Below, piece by piece: positions 32,323-41,166 of a stretch of DNA of 64,000 nucleotides. A program made the translations under genes and the position numbers. Origin of the DNA: Spiroplasma endosymbiont of Nebria brevicollis (GTDB lineage Bacteria; Bacillota_I; Bacilli_A; Mycoplasmatales; VBWQ01); contig NZ_OZ034986.1 of NCBI RefSeq assembly GCF_964030895.1, positions 620,001 through 684,000 on the forward strand. Reading direction: 5' to 3'. Under the pieces are notes generated by a model, which was not told where the DNA came from, did no database searches, and was given only the letters and a program-made list of their open reading frames with translations. Position 1 is the stretch's first letter, and each line of letters starts with the position of its first letter.

Positions 32323-32478
32323 ATGGATAGAAGTATAATTATATTAATAATAGTATTAAGTTTTATTGGTATTGTACTTATAGGTGCTTATATAATTCTT
32401 CCTATATGTTTTTGAATAAAAGATAAAAAAAAGAAAAGAAAACCTAAAAAAAATAACATTCCCCCACAATCTAATTAA
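32323..32478 (+). CDS. 51-aa single-span membrane protein, holin-like
   Basis: One N-terminal membrane helix (about residues 4-28) is followed by a very basic tail (KDKKKKRKPKK). GAAAGG lies 15 bases upstream. Small membrane proteins lie at the same place, after the long gene and before the terminator, in copies B (46018) and C (56983). A holin role is only a guess. Confidence 0.5.
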
Positions 32479-32506
32479 AAAGTTACCAATTAAGGTAACT
32501 TTTTTT
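32478..32506. terminator. bidirectional terminator, copy A
   Basis: AAAAGTTACC / GGTAACTTTT with a 6-base loop and T run. The same hairpin ends the converging operons at 46315 and 56885. Confidence 0.85.
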
Positions 32507-32514
32507 GTTTGTAT

Positions 32515-33246
32515 TTACATTGTTGGTGAATTTGATTGATATCCACTTGTAGACGGTTTATTTTTTATATCAATTGAATTTACTTCATTTTTAAAATATT
32601 CTTGTTTTGAAATATCTTTTCTTTCAGTTTCTTCATTTTTACTAATTTTTTTATATAAATTGTTTAAATATTCACTTTTTCAAATATTATAATCTTTTTC
32701 GTTAACATTATATATCTTTAATATTTTAGAAATTTTTTTATTCTTTGCATATTTATTGTCTTTATTTATCTTATTATTTTTTATTTTAATAAAATTTTTT
32801 TTTATATTAAAATAAACTCTTTTAAAAAAGTAAGAAATAAGAGGTATAACTGGAATTAATATCATAATTGGAGTAATAATTGGAAAAACAATTGGAAAAA
32901 CAATTGGAAAAACAAATAATGAAACTAAAAATATTGTTAAAGATAAAACATAAAACATAAAAAAAAATATTCGCTTATAGTTATTGACATAAAAATTTAT
33001 TAAAAAATTATTAAAATTATTATTTATAGGTATTTCTAGTAATTCTTTTTTTTCTATTTTCAAAATTGTTAATTCTTCAATTAATATATATAAAAAATAT
33101 ATATTTTTAATTAGTTCTTGTTTTTCATAATCATAATTACCTCCTTTTTTATCTGCAAGCATATATTTGGCAAATAGAATATTGTTGTTATTAAAATCAT
33201 CTTTTGCAATAGTAATTAATTGGTTGTTATGTATTATTGTATTCAT
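32515..33246 (-). CDS. membrane protein with FPIV repeats
   Basis: A 243-aa Lys/Asn-rich protein with two adjacent membrane helices (about residues 95-150) that contain FPIVFPIVFPII, encoded by a 12-bp unit (ATTGGAAAAACA on the plus strand) repeated in tandem near 32880-32920. The ATG at 33246 follows AAAGGAAAG; the upstream TTG is not needed. It is the last gene of the minus-strand block of copy A and has no counterpart in copy C. Function unknown; its leader resembles that of 43488-43898. Confidence 0.55.
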
Positions 33247-33402
33247 AATCTTTCCTTTCAAAATAAAAACTCATTTACTTTGAAATAAAGTAATGAATTA
33301 AAACTTTATATAAAGTTTCAGACTTATAATATCATATTTATAATAAAATAGATAATTTAATTATTATTCTCAATCAAATTCACTAGAATTTTTATTTAAT
33401 AC

Positions 33403-33483
33403 TTACATATATTCTTTATCATTATTAATTCTTGCTTCTAATCATTGTTCCATTAATCATTTTACTAAATCTCATTTTGTCAT
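33403..33483 (-). CDS. 26-aa peptide with strong ribosome site
   Basis: MTKWDLVKWLMEQWLEARI... begins 7 bases after AAGGAG. It has four Trp read from TGA in 26 codons, which would be odd for a random frame. Too short to assign. Confidence 0.35.
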
Positions 33484-33486
33484 TAT

Positions 33487-33747
33487 TTACTCCTTATTTT
33501 CATTATTAAGATATTCAATTATTTGATTTATTCTTTCATTTATTTTTTCAAACATTTCTTTATGAATATCTAACATATTATGAAAATGATTTTCTTGTAT
33601 ATTTATTATTTTTCTTAAATGTTTTACATCCATATTTTGCATATTTTTTAAATGTTTTACATCCATATTTTTTATATTTAAAATATGATTAAAAATCATA
33701 ATTGTTATTATTATTCAAGTTATCATAAAATAATCAAATCAATTCAT
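33487..33747 (-). CDS. membrane protein with coiled coil
   Basis: An 86-aa protein with an N-terminal membrane helix (residues 5-27), then a duplicated KNMDVKHL segment and a coiled coil (EMFEKINERINQIIEYL). AAGGAG precedes the ATG at 33747. This topology occurs in phage lysis or membrane-anchor proteins, but no family is recognised. In copy C the terminase gene lies at this place instead. Confidence 0.5.
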
Positions 33748-33750
33748 TAT

Positions 33751-33927
33751 TTACTCCTTATTTTTATAATATTCTTTTATTTCTTTTACTTTATTATTAA
33801 AATCTAATTGATGTTTTTTACACATTTTAAAAAATTGAACAGAAGTATTTTCTAAATCTGTAGATTGTAATTTAATTAATACTTTATTATTACAATCTTT
33901 ACAAATACATTTTAATTTAGTTTTCAT
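33751..33927 (-). CDS. 58-aa zinc-finger-like phage protein
   Basis: Cysteines at CICKDC and later MCKKH could bind one zinc. It is Lys-rich with a helical C terminus. It overlaps the end of the IS-split 40-aa gene at its start and carries, over its stop, the AAGGAG of the next gene. The copy in copy C has lost its first 16 residues through a fusion. Confidence 0.5.
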   Translation of the reverse strand: MKTKLKCICKDCNNKVLIKLQSTDLENTSVQFFKMCKKHQLDFNNKVKEIKEYYKNKE

Positions 33928-34044
33928 TTTCTTTTTTCCTTTAATAAATCAATTAATAAAATTATAAAACAACCTAAATTTGTTAATGCTATTATTGTAA
34001 AATTTATAACGGACTTCTCCCCACATGTACTTGTGGAGGAAAAA

Positions 34045-34866
34045 ATGAATTGAAATGAATTCAACAGAATATTTCAAACTGAAAAACAATGTCTTGCATA
34101 TATAGCAAGTTTGAAACAAAGCAAATGTATTAGGTGTTCTAGTTTTAATTTGAATACTTCTGATTTAAAAAGAATGAGATGTTTGAAATGTCATCAAACA
34201 TTTAGTATTCTCACGGGCACTATATTTTCAAAGTCCCAAACGTCTTTAATATCTTGGTTTTATCTCATCTTTAGATGAATAAACACCAAACATGGAATTC
34301 CATCAACTGATGTTGCAAAAGAATTGGGAGTGACCTTGAAAACAGCTTGAAGAATGGGTCATAAAATCCGAAGTGCCATTGCTAAACAAAAACCTCAATT
34401 CATTGTTGAAGGGATAGTGCAAATAGATGAAATGTATCTTTCACATATGGGTTTTAAAAAACAAGGAAGATCCTTGTTAAACAAAACCTTGATTGTTGGC
34501 ATTTATCAAAAAACAACCAATAATTTAATTGTGAAAGTATTGAAAAACGCAAACAGTAAAAATCTTTTGCAGTTTGCAAGAAACCACATGTCTTCAAAGT
34601 GTGATGTACATACTGATTTGTGAAAAGGATATCGCGATTTGAAATCGGTTTTCACTAAGCATGAAACAGTTAACCATCAAAATGGCTATGTTTCAAAAAC
34701 TGGTGTAAATACCAACCAAATTGAATCAGTATGAAAACATATACGAAGAACATTTAAAACACATATCAAAGTTGCAAAACATCATGTTCATTTATATGCA
34801 AAAGAATCAGCATATAAATTCAATAACATACCTAGTTTTGAAACTGTAATGCTATGTTTGATTTAA
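34045..34866 (+). CDS. IS1595/ISXO2-like transposase
   Basis: A 273-aa protein. The N-terminal zinc ribbon has CIRC and CLKCHQTF, followed by the DDE-type core: QIDEMYLSH (first Asp), DVHTDLWKGY (second Asp), NTNQIESVWKHIRRTFKTH (third acidic residue). All motifs are intact and the frame is uninterrupted with TGA as Trp, so it could be active. GGAGG precedes the ATG. Confidence 0.88.
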
Positions 34867-34891
34867 AACTGTGGGGAGAAGTCCGTAGATA

Positions 34892-34947
34892 GGCTTTTCT
34901 CAGCATTTATGTGATAAAATTTAATAGTACATAAAGGGAGAAAAGCC
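34892..34947. repeat. 56-bp inverted-repeat unit beside the IS1595 end
   Basis: GGCTTTTCTC at the left pairs with GAGAAAAGCC at the right. Inside is TTTATGT...GATAAAAT...ACATAAA (34906-34935), the motif also seen before fruA at 10090. Confidence 0.5.
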
Positions 34948-34979
34948 ATTTATAATTAATAAAATTTCTCATCAAGACA

Positions 34980-35510
34980 TTATTTCACTTCCTTATTTAA
35001 ATAATATCAACCAATTAATAAACTTTCTGCTTGGTCATGGTCTTTAATTTTAATATTTCAATTATGGTTCTTAATCATGAATTGAGAAATTTCAATTGAT
35101 AATTCTTTAGTTCAAGGTTTATAATTTCAATTATATTTAATTTCATCTAAACTTTGATATCATTTTCTTCATTCACTACTATTAACTAACATATCTTTAG
35201 TTAATAATTTATTAAATTGTCCAGTAATAAAACCACGTAAATGGTCTAATGTTTCTTTACCTTTACCAAATTTTGGATTAAATATCCCACGTTCAATTAC
35301 TAAATATAAACTATAATCTGTTTTATCATCAATTAAACCTAAATTATTAGTTTGACATTGTAGAAAAACTATATTAATAAAATCATTAAAATAATGATAA
35401 TCTTTTTTAGAAAAATTAAGACTAGTTATTAATATTGGTATTTTATTTTCTCATAATGTAAAACCAGTATTTTTCATACTTGTATCTATTGAAAGTAAAT
35501 AATTATTCAT
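34980..35510 (-). CDS. RuvC-like Holliday-junction resolvase, copy A
   Basis: A 176-aa protein with a RuvC/RNase H fold. LLSIDTSMKNTGF provides the first Asp, VIERGIF the second acidic residue, and NHNWNIKIKDHDQAESLLIGW the C-terminal His-Asp and Glu. Phage RuvC-like enzymes of this size resolve recombination or replication branches before packaging. It overlaps the recT stop by 8 bases. The copy at 63231-63752 is closely related, with the middle third diverged. Confidence 0.75.
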
Positions 35511-36342
35511 TACTAAATACTACCTTATCTAAATTATCAATATTAGTTTGTATTTGTTCATAATTAATATTTATTTCTTCTTTTGGTTCTTCAATAGATT
35601 TTAATTTAATTTCTTTATTATCATTATTTGGATTATCAATATATATTTTTTCAGTTTCAGTAATAATTGCTTGGTCACTTTCATACGCTGTTTGCATTTC
35701 AGTACTCATAATTCCTCATTTTCTTAATAATTGAGTAAGTACAGTTTTTAATGCCATACTATCAAAATCACTAACAATAAATTCTTTATTTTTTGCATAA
35801 GTTTTTGAATATTTTAAAAAATGTTTTTCTATTTGTTCTTTTGACATATATAAAGTTTTTTCAAAACCATTTACTAATTTAAAATATGCTACATAACCAA
35901 TAATAGGTTGTTTTAATCTTTCTAAATCATTTTGTATTCAATTAAATTCAATACCTTTAAGTCTATTTACTTTTTCCATTTCTGTTAATCTAACATCACT
36001 TACATTAATTTCTTTATATTGTTGACTACGTAATGATAATTGAATATAACCTTTATATCCCATTTGAAATTGAGCATTATTTACTTTAGTATTACTATCT
36101 CAATAAGGTACAACATAACAATAACCAAAGTTTTTTTCTAATGGTAAATTTAATAATACTGCTTGATAACAACTATTAATAATAGTTTCTGGATGTGCTT
36201 TATCTAAACCATATTGATTTGAAATTGCTAATACATTACTTTTAAATTTTTGTATTTCTAAATTATTAATAATTCCTTTATTTTTAATATATTTTTCTAC
36301 ATTACCATTATTAATATGTTTAATTACTAACTCATTTGCCAT
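35503..36342 (-). CDS. recT: RecT single-strand annealing protein
   Basis: A 279-aa recombinase of the RecT family: GLDKAHPETIINSCYQAVLL, the central NVSDVRLTEME..KGIEFNW and the C-terminal KTVLTQLLRKWG, which are typical of the family. It anneals single strands made by the partner exonuclease. The ATG at 36342 follows GAAAGGAAG and lies inside the end of the nuclease gene (23-base overlap). A Glu-rich tail (EEPKEEINI) follows the conserved domain. TGA is Trp in several places. Confidence 0.88.
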
Positions 36343-36982
36343 GTTTATCTTCCTTTCAAAGTGCAATTGCCATTTCTCATTCATATACTAATTCATCTGT
36401 TATTTCTACTAATATTTTTTCTACATTATCTTTTTGAATTCAATAAATATAATGTGTATTTGATAAATTAAAACCATTATTTTTTAATATTCAATAATAA
36501 GCAGTTAATTGTAATATTGATTTTTCTTTATTTTCTTTATACATATTTGATAATGTTTTAAAATCAATTATTGTATATAAATTATTTTCTTTATAAATTA
36601 AATCTGGTGTTCCGGCAATAATATCATAAGTAAATACTTGTTCACATATATATTTAGTATTTACTTTAAATTCTTGTAAATTATTTAATAAATTTTCACA
36701 ATATTGTAAATAATTTTTATTAAATAAATGTTGAATATTATTTAATAATTTATCTTTTATATTATTAATATTTATATTTTTAAAATATAATTCTGCTACT
36801 TTATGAACAGTTTCTCCTCTTAATCTAGCATTTTCTAATCTATCAAAAGGTATATTTTCATAAGGATTTTTATCTTCATATAAATAATATTGAATAATTT
36901 TAGAAACTGAAATTAATTCTTTATTTTTAATAAAATATTGATGTGTATCTTTTTTAAAAATTAAATTATTATTCAATTGCAT
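36320..36982 (-). CDS. PD-(D/E)XK exonuclease, RecT partner
   Basis: A 220-aa RecB/Cas4-type nuclease. RGETVHKVAELYF carries the first motif His, AGTPDLIYKENNLYTIIDFKT supplies Asp and D-x-K, and ILQLTAYYW the Q-x-x-x-Y motif. It would resect DNA ends for RecT annealing. The ATG at 36982 follows AAGGAA and lies within the end of the 52-aa gene. Coupled overlaps suggest tight coexpression. Confidence 0.78.
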
Positions 36983-37127
36983 TTTTAATTAAATTCCTTA
37001 CAAATTTATTAATTGTAATATCTTTTTCTACACAAATTATTTTTAATTTATAATAATCAGTTTTATTAACTCAAATATGAATTTGTTTAATAATTAAATC
37101 TTCTTGATTTTTCTTATGTGCTGGCAT
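36969..37127 (-). CDS. ribbon-helix-helix protein (52 aa)
   Basis: A short basic protein with a strand (YYKLKIICVEKD) and helix (TINKFVRNLIKNAIE), as in CopG/Arc-type repressors. It could regulate the early operon. It overlaps the nuclease start by 14 bases. Confidence 0.5.
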
Positions 37128-37129
37128 TA

Positions 37130-37315
37130 TTATTCAACTCCTTTAATATCTAATTCCATTACTAATATTTCATAATGTTCAATATAAGCATTTTCTAATA
37201 TATGATGTTTATAATTTTTATGAAAATTAATAGCATTTTCAATTGTAGAAAATATTTTTTGTTTTCTTTTATTAGTATAATTTACTTTATATTTTAATAA
37301 ATAATTATATTGCAT
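37130..37315 (-). CDS. 61-aa early protein, unknown
   Basis: A basic, Tyr/Lys-rich N terminus (KYKVNYTNKRKQKIF) is followed by an acidic end. AAAGGAG stands before the ATG. It lies 2 bases before the next gene. No family is recognised. Confidence 0.5.
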   Translation of the reverse strand: MQYNYLLKYKVNYTNKRKQKIFSTIENAINFHKNYKHHILENAYIEHYEILVMELDIKGVE

Positions 37316-37329
37316 ATTATTTTTCTCCT

Positions 37330-37536
37330 TTAACCTTTAATAATTTTTTTATAATGAATAATTACTTGTTCTAATTTATTTATTTTTTCATATGAAAAAT
37401 AATCTTTCATAATTTTTAAATCACCATCATTATCAATTTCAAATTCTAATTCTTCATATTTACTATTAAATACTTCTTGTAATTCTTCAAATTTATCTAT
37501 TAATTTTCTTGCATTTTGTAATTCTAATTGATTCAT
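37330..37536 (-). CDS. 68-aa acidic coiled-coil early protein
   Basis: Almost all helix with heptad character at both ends (KLIDKFEELQEVF, KINKLEQVIIHY) around an acidic loop with DNDGD. Strong AAAGGAG. Unknown; the acidic surface would fit a small phage inhibitor, but this is speculation. Confidence 0.5.
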   Translation of the reverse strand: MNQLELQNARKLIDKFEELQEVFNSKYEELEFEIDNDGDLKIMKDYFSYEKINKLEQVIIHYKKIIKG

Positions 37537-37549
37537 TATCTTTTCTCCT

Positions 37550-37723
37550 TTAAAAATTTTCTAATTGTAATTCATTAATATAATAGTTATATAAACTATC
37601 ATAGTTATCACTTGTTAAATATATATCTTCTTCAATCATATTATTAATACATTTATTACAATAATAAGAATTATCTATTTCACTAATTCAAATATATTTT
37701 TTATTATGTAATTTACATTTCAT
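37550..37723 (-). CDS. 57-aa early protein with cysteine motif
   Basis: KCKLHNKKYIW near the start and YYCNKC in the middle give a possible Cys/His zinc site. An acidic end follows. It overlaps the 39-aa zinc-ribbon gene before it by 11 bases. Confidence 0.45.
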
Positions 37724-37832
37724 TATTTTTACCTATTAATTTATAAAAACAGTTATTACATGTTCTATTAGCAAATGAAGATTTTTTATAACAAATATCA
37801 CAGTTATGAGTAATAATATTTCAATTAAGCAT
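37713..37832 (-). CDS. 39-aa zinc-ribbon protein
   Basis: Two C-x-x-C pairs (CDIC and CNNC) 12 residues apart make a complete small zinc ribbon. The start codon is preceded by AAGGAA. It was missed by length filters but has good codon use and a ribosome site. Confidence 0.5.
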
Positions 37833-37849
37833 TTATATTAATTCCTTTC

Positions 37850-38335
37850 TTAATATTTTAAATAAAATATTTTATTATTATGAGTTACTAAATCTTTTAA
37901 TGATGTTACTATATAATTTATTACTAAATCATTATGATTATATGGATTATTTATTTTAAAACTTTTTCTATCTTTTTCTCAGGTAATATTATATTTAAAA
38001 CATTCTTCATTTTTTATTTGTCCAATATAATAACCATTATATTTTTTATAAAATTCACAAGATATTAATTCATTTTCATTAGCAGTAACATTTGGAATAT
38101 TTTTTATATATTTTAAAATTTCACTACCTTTAATAGTAGAAATATCATTTATAATAGATTTTTTACCTAATTTATAATCTCAATCTTCAAAAATTTTTAT
38201 TAATATTTTTTTATTTTTATTATCAATATTAGTATATTGAATAGAAAATCATGTTTCATATTCACCAATTTCTAATAATATACCTTTATCTGTTTCTTTA
38301 ATTTTACTTTTTAATTCTAAATTAATAGTTGTCAT
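37850..38335 (-). CDS. first gene of the early operon, 161 aa, unknown
   Basis: A Lys/Asn/Ile-rich soluble protein with mixed strands and helices (ILLEIGEYETWFSIQY, LIKIFEDWDYKLGKK). GAAAGG precedes the ATG at 38335. No domain was recognised. As the promoter-proximal gene of a phage early operon it may be a host-takeover, single-strand-binding or anti-defence protein; nothing in the sequence decides. Confidence 0.5.
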
Positions 38336-38362
38336 ATATTCCTTTCTAACCTTTCTATTATG

Positions 38363-38397
38363 TATAAGCCTTATCACTGTAAGTGATAAGGCTTATA
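38363..38397. promoter_or_regulatory. long hairpin 1 in early-operon leader
   Basis: A perfect 16-bp stem, TATAAGCCTTATCACT / AGTGATAAGGCTTATA, with a 3-base GTA loop, 28 bases before the first early gene. No T run follows on either strand. Confidence 0.75.
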
Positions 38398-38425
38398 TAC
38401 TAAATATTTACTATCTACTACGTAT

Positions 38426-38458
38426 AGGCTTATTGCTACTGTAAGTAGCAATAAGCCT
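38426..38458. promoter_or_regulatory. long hairpin 2 in early-operon leader
   Basis: A perfect 15-bp stem, AGGCTTATTGCTACT / AGTAGCAATAAGCCT, with the same GTA loop as hairpin 1. The two stems differ at several places but always in pairs, so the shape is kept. Confidence 0.75.
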
Positions 38459-38460
38459 CG

Positions 38461-38487
38461 GAGGGTAGGGGGTTCTAGGGGGAAGGG
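38461..38487 (+). promoter_or_regulatory. G-quadruplex motif
   Basis: Four G runs of 3, 5, 5 and 3 with loops of 2, 5 and 2 bases meet the usual G4 rule. It is by far the most G-rich spot in this AT-rich window. It lies directly beside the two hairpins on the template strand of the early operon. Confidence 0.7.
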
Positions 38488-38782
38488 AACCAAAAAAAAA
38501 TATAAAGTTATAAAAGACCAACACAAAAATTACTATTAGTTATATCTGCACTATAGCCTTTAATAATTTTTATTAAGTTATGTAATAATTAATTACTTTA
38601 ATAAAGTACAGATTTATCAAAATAATTAATTATAATTGTTTAACAATTAAAAATGAGAGTATTATCTCTCATTTATATTTTTATTAAATCTATACCTATT
38701 TTGGATACGCCCAAAATAAAACAATTACATGATAAAATTCTATTTATGAAATTAATATTAAAAGTGAAAAGGACATTACAAC
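38488..38782. other. gene-free right end of copy A
   Basis: No coding region is seen. It contains an A9 run, AT-rich repeats, the terminator at 38651 and ATTTTGG/CCAAAAT (38697-38716). The phage-chromosome boundary probably lies between 38500 and 38700. Confidence 0.4.
38651..38680. terminator. terminator-like hairpin
   Basis: AAATGAGAG / CTCTCATTT with a 6-base loop, then T-rich sequence. No coding gene ends just upstream on the plus strand. Confidence 0.55.
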
Positions 38783-39839
38783 ATGATAAATAAAAAGGTT
38801 TTATATTGCAGTTTCTTATTAATTCCTTTATTTTTAATCAGCCTCTTACTAACATTATTTTTTACTAAAATTTGAACGCCATCATTAGTTGCTATGATTT
38901 TTATTAGTGTACTACTAATAGTTGTCGGTATCTTTAGTTTTTATTTTATTAAAACTAGTTACCAACAATTTGAAAATGAAGATAATATTAAACAAAGATA
39001 TTGAAAACTAGGTATTATTGGTTTTGTTGCTGATTTTTGTGATACGATTGGGATTGGTTCATTTGCAGTTAGTATTGTGTTATTAAAATTAAGTAAACAA
39101 GTACGTAATGATAAAAAAATTATGGGAATTATGAACGTTGGTCATACTATTCCTACTTGTTTGGAAGCTATTATTTTTATTGCTTTAATACAAGTGGCAT
39201 GACCAACTTTGGTTTCACTAATTGTAGCAGCAAGTGTTGGTGCTTATGTAGGAGCAATTTTAGCTAATAAAATTAAACTTACTTGATCACAATTATTTAT
39301 TGGTGGTTTATTATTTATTGTTTCAATTATTATGTTACTAGGTCAAAAACAAATTGGCATCATGCCCACAGCAGGTATTGCTACTGGTCTTAATGTTTGA
39401 TGAAAATATTTAGTAGGAGAGAGTTAGTTAGTGTCTTCTTTGTACTTGGTCTTTTTATGGCCTTAGGAGTAGGGATATATGCCCCTGCAATGGCAACTAC
39501 ATATTTACTAGGCTTTAAAATGCCGAATGTGCTTTTCCAATTATGATGGGCTCAGCAGCCTTTTTAATGCCCATTGTTGGAAGTTGTTTTATTAAGGATA
39601 AAAATTATGAAATTAAACCAACGCTCTGTTTTTCTTTAGGTGGTTCGTTTGGGGTGATTGCTGCTTACTGTATTGTTTTTCTCGGGATTCAAAATGGTTT
39701 AGGTTTGAGTAAGGAACAATTTATTAATATTTTATTATGATTAGTAATTGGCGTTATTTGATATACATCAGTATCACTAATTAGTACAGCAATTATTAAT
39801 TTAAGAAAAATTAAGCAGCAGATAATGTTGAAAACTTAG
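38783..39839 (+). pseudogene. TSUP/TauE-SafE-family exporter, two frameshifts
   Basis: A multi-span membrane protein. FVADFCDTIGIGSFAVSIVL and VGHTIPTCLEAIIFI match the N-terminal half of TauE/SafE (DUF81) transporters for sulfite or organosulfonates. The frame shifts near 39420 (GGAGAGAGTTAG) and again near 39530 (AATGTGCTTTTCC), after which IMMGSAAFLMPIVGS and the rest continue. AAGGA lies 11 bases before the ATG. It is not functional as read. Confidence 0.7.
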
Positions 39840-39843
39840 AATA

Positions 39844-39875
39844 AAAACGAATGTTATTACTCATTCGTTTTTATT
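39844..39875. terminator. bidirectional terminator
   Basis: AAAACGAATG / CATTCGTTTT with an 8-base loop, between two converging pseudogenes. Confidence 0.8.
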
Positions 39876-39893
39876 TTGATTAAATTAATTTTA

Positions 39894-40167
39894 TTATTTC
39901 AATAATGCGTCATTAACTTGGTTAGTAAAATTAATAATTGATTCATACGAGCGGGAACAGCATATCACCATATGGGAAATAATAAAGGTTAATGCTTGCA
40001 TAGTAGTTTCATTATTAAAAGTATTAGTTTTATCATCAAATTCATCTTCTAAAATTAAAACTTGATTAATATTTATTTTTATTCAATTGTTCAACAATTA
40101 GTGCTGAAACTCGTGATTTAGAACTAAAATGGGGATGACCCACAATTAATAATGTTTTATTGCCCAT
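39894..40167 (-). pseudogene. flavodoxin-fold NAD(P)H oxidoreductase, broken
   Basis: MGNKTLLIVGHPHFSSKSRV is the start of the Kef-ancillary/NQO-type quinone reductase family. AGGTG precedes the ATG at 40167. The frame ends after 33 codons at TAA; the next frame supplies about 60 residues of poorer match and stops at 39894. The family normally has about 175 residues, so the end is missing too. Confidence 0.6.
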
Positions 40168-40228
40168 TAACTACACACCTCCATTGTTACTACTTTATAT
40201 TATAAGCCTAATTAGATGAAAATAATAA

Positions 40229-41140
40229 TTATTCTTCAAAAATATATGTTAAATCCTTAAAACTATTGCCTAAATCAACATCCTCAGTCTTAACACCTTT
40301 GATATTGATTTCAATATAATCATAATCTTTACCAGCAAATTTTTTATGACCCGTAAGCGCAATGACGTCGTTATCACGTGTTGCTTCAAAGTTAAAGAAA
40401 GTTAAACCACCCATATCATCTAAACCAAAACATTGGAAGATTGGATATAAAACATTACCAAGATATGCTGCTTTGGTTTTTTCATCACCTTTAGCAGTTT
40501 GAAAAGCATTCCAAAAGTTTGAAGCATTACCTAATTCACCAGAATCACTAGTTTTAAAGGTATTAGGTTTAGGTTTGTCAGGAATTAGCTGCTCAAACTT
40601 GGCACCATAACCAATTAAAGTATCATAAAAACTCTTAGTTTTTGAATTTTTTTCTTTTTTATTTAACGTAAAATGTTGTTTGTTTGTTAATTGGGAATCT
40701 GTATATGGGTAAATACTTTTGTTAACAAAATCTTGCATATCAGTAAAGTTAGCATCAAAGTTACAAGTTTTTTTAATATTAGGGATATCATAAACTGATA
40801 ATTCTAATTTAATTATCGTAGTAGCTTTAATAGTATCATCAAGATTAGTAATCTTATAAAGCAACAAACTATAGTCTTTTCTAGCATTATGAAGTAAAGT
40901 TTCAATTCTTTTCATAATATCATCTTTAAAATCACTAACTTTAGTTTTGGTTTTATTTTTATCATAGAAAAAAGTATTAATTTTACCATCACGTTTGGTA
41001 CTAATTAAATTAACAGCATCACTTAACCGTTGATTTCAGTCAACTGGTGGCGATTTTTGAAATAATTTACAAGCAGTAAGGTTAATAGTTGTAATAGTTG
41101 TTAGCGTCATAACGCTCATAATTTGTAAAAGTTTTTTCAT
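40229..41140 (-). CDS. intact spiroplasma lipoprotein
   Basis: A 303-aa protein with a lipoprotein signal peptide (MKKLLQIMSVMTLTTITTIN) and lipobox LTAC. The mature part is Lys/Asp/Asn-rich and probably surface exposed (YDIPNIKKTCNF, LPDKPKP-like linker). GAGGAACC precedes the ATG. One Trp is TGG and another TGA. No domain recognised. It is followed by two membrane protein genes on the same strand upstream. Confidence 0.7.
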
Positions 41141-41166
41141 AATTGGTTCCTCTAATATGAAAGTAA

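Larger units (their letters stand above)
34010..34947 (+). mobile_element. IS1595-type insertion with 8-bp target duplication
   Basis: ATTTATAA occurs at 34002-34009 and 34948-34955 on both sides. Within it, CGGACTTCTCCCCACA (34010-34025) is repeated inverted at 34870-34885. A further 62 bp then carry their own GGCTTTTCTC / GAGAAAAGCC inverted repeat (34892-34947). The unit is either one IS with an extended right end or an IS plus a miniature element. It splits the 40-aa phage gene. Confidence 0.75.
33912..34980 (-). pseudogene. 40-aa membrane protein split by an insertion sequence
   Basis: The ATG at 34980 overlaps the RuvC stop (TAATG) with AAGGAAG upstream. The first 10 codons (MSWWEILLII) lie right of the insertion and the remaining 30 (NFTIIALTNLGCF...KWKLN) left of it. 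Removing 34010-34955 (the element plus one 8-bp duplicate) restores a clean 40-codon frame with one membrane helix. Function unknown. Confidence 0.65.
26556..38500. mobile_element. prophage copy A, about 12 kb, terminase-less
   Basis: It spans from the divergent UPF0236 gene through HTH, scaffold, capsid and a chimeric structural gene to a convergent early operon (RuvC, RecT, nuclease) that ends at the hairpin/G4 region. Terminase, portal and tail fibre genes seen in copies B and C are missing. Ends are approximate. Confidence 0.65.

Noticed and set aside
32880-32925. CRISPR-like short tandem units
   Set aside because: The units are directly adjacent without spacers and encode a FPIV repeat in a membrane protein.
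35503-35709. Separate 68-aa gene after recT
   Set aside because: It is the C-terminal tail of RecT once TGA is read as Trp.
38363-38458. tRNA or CRISPR repeat pair
   Set aside because: The hairpins have 3-base loops and no cloverleaf; only two units exist with no spacer pattern or cas genes.
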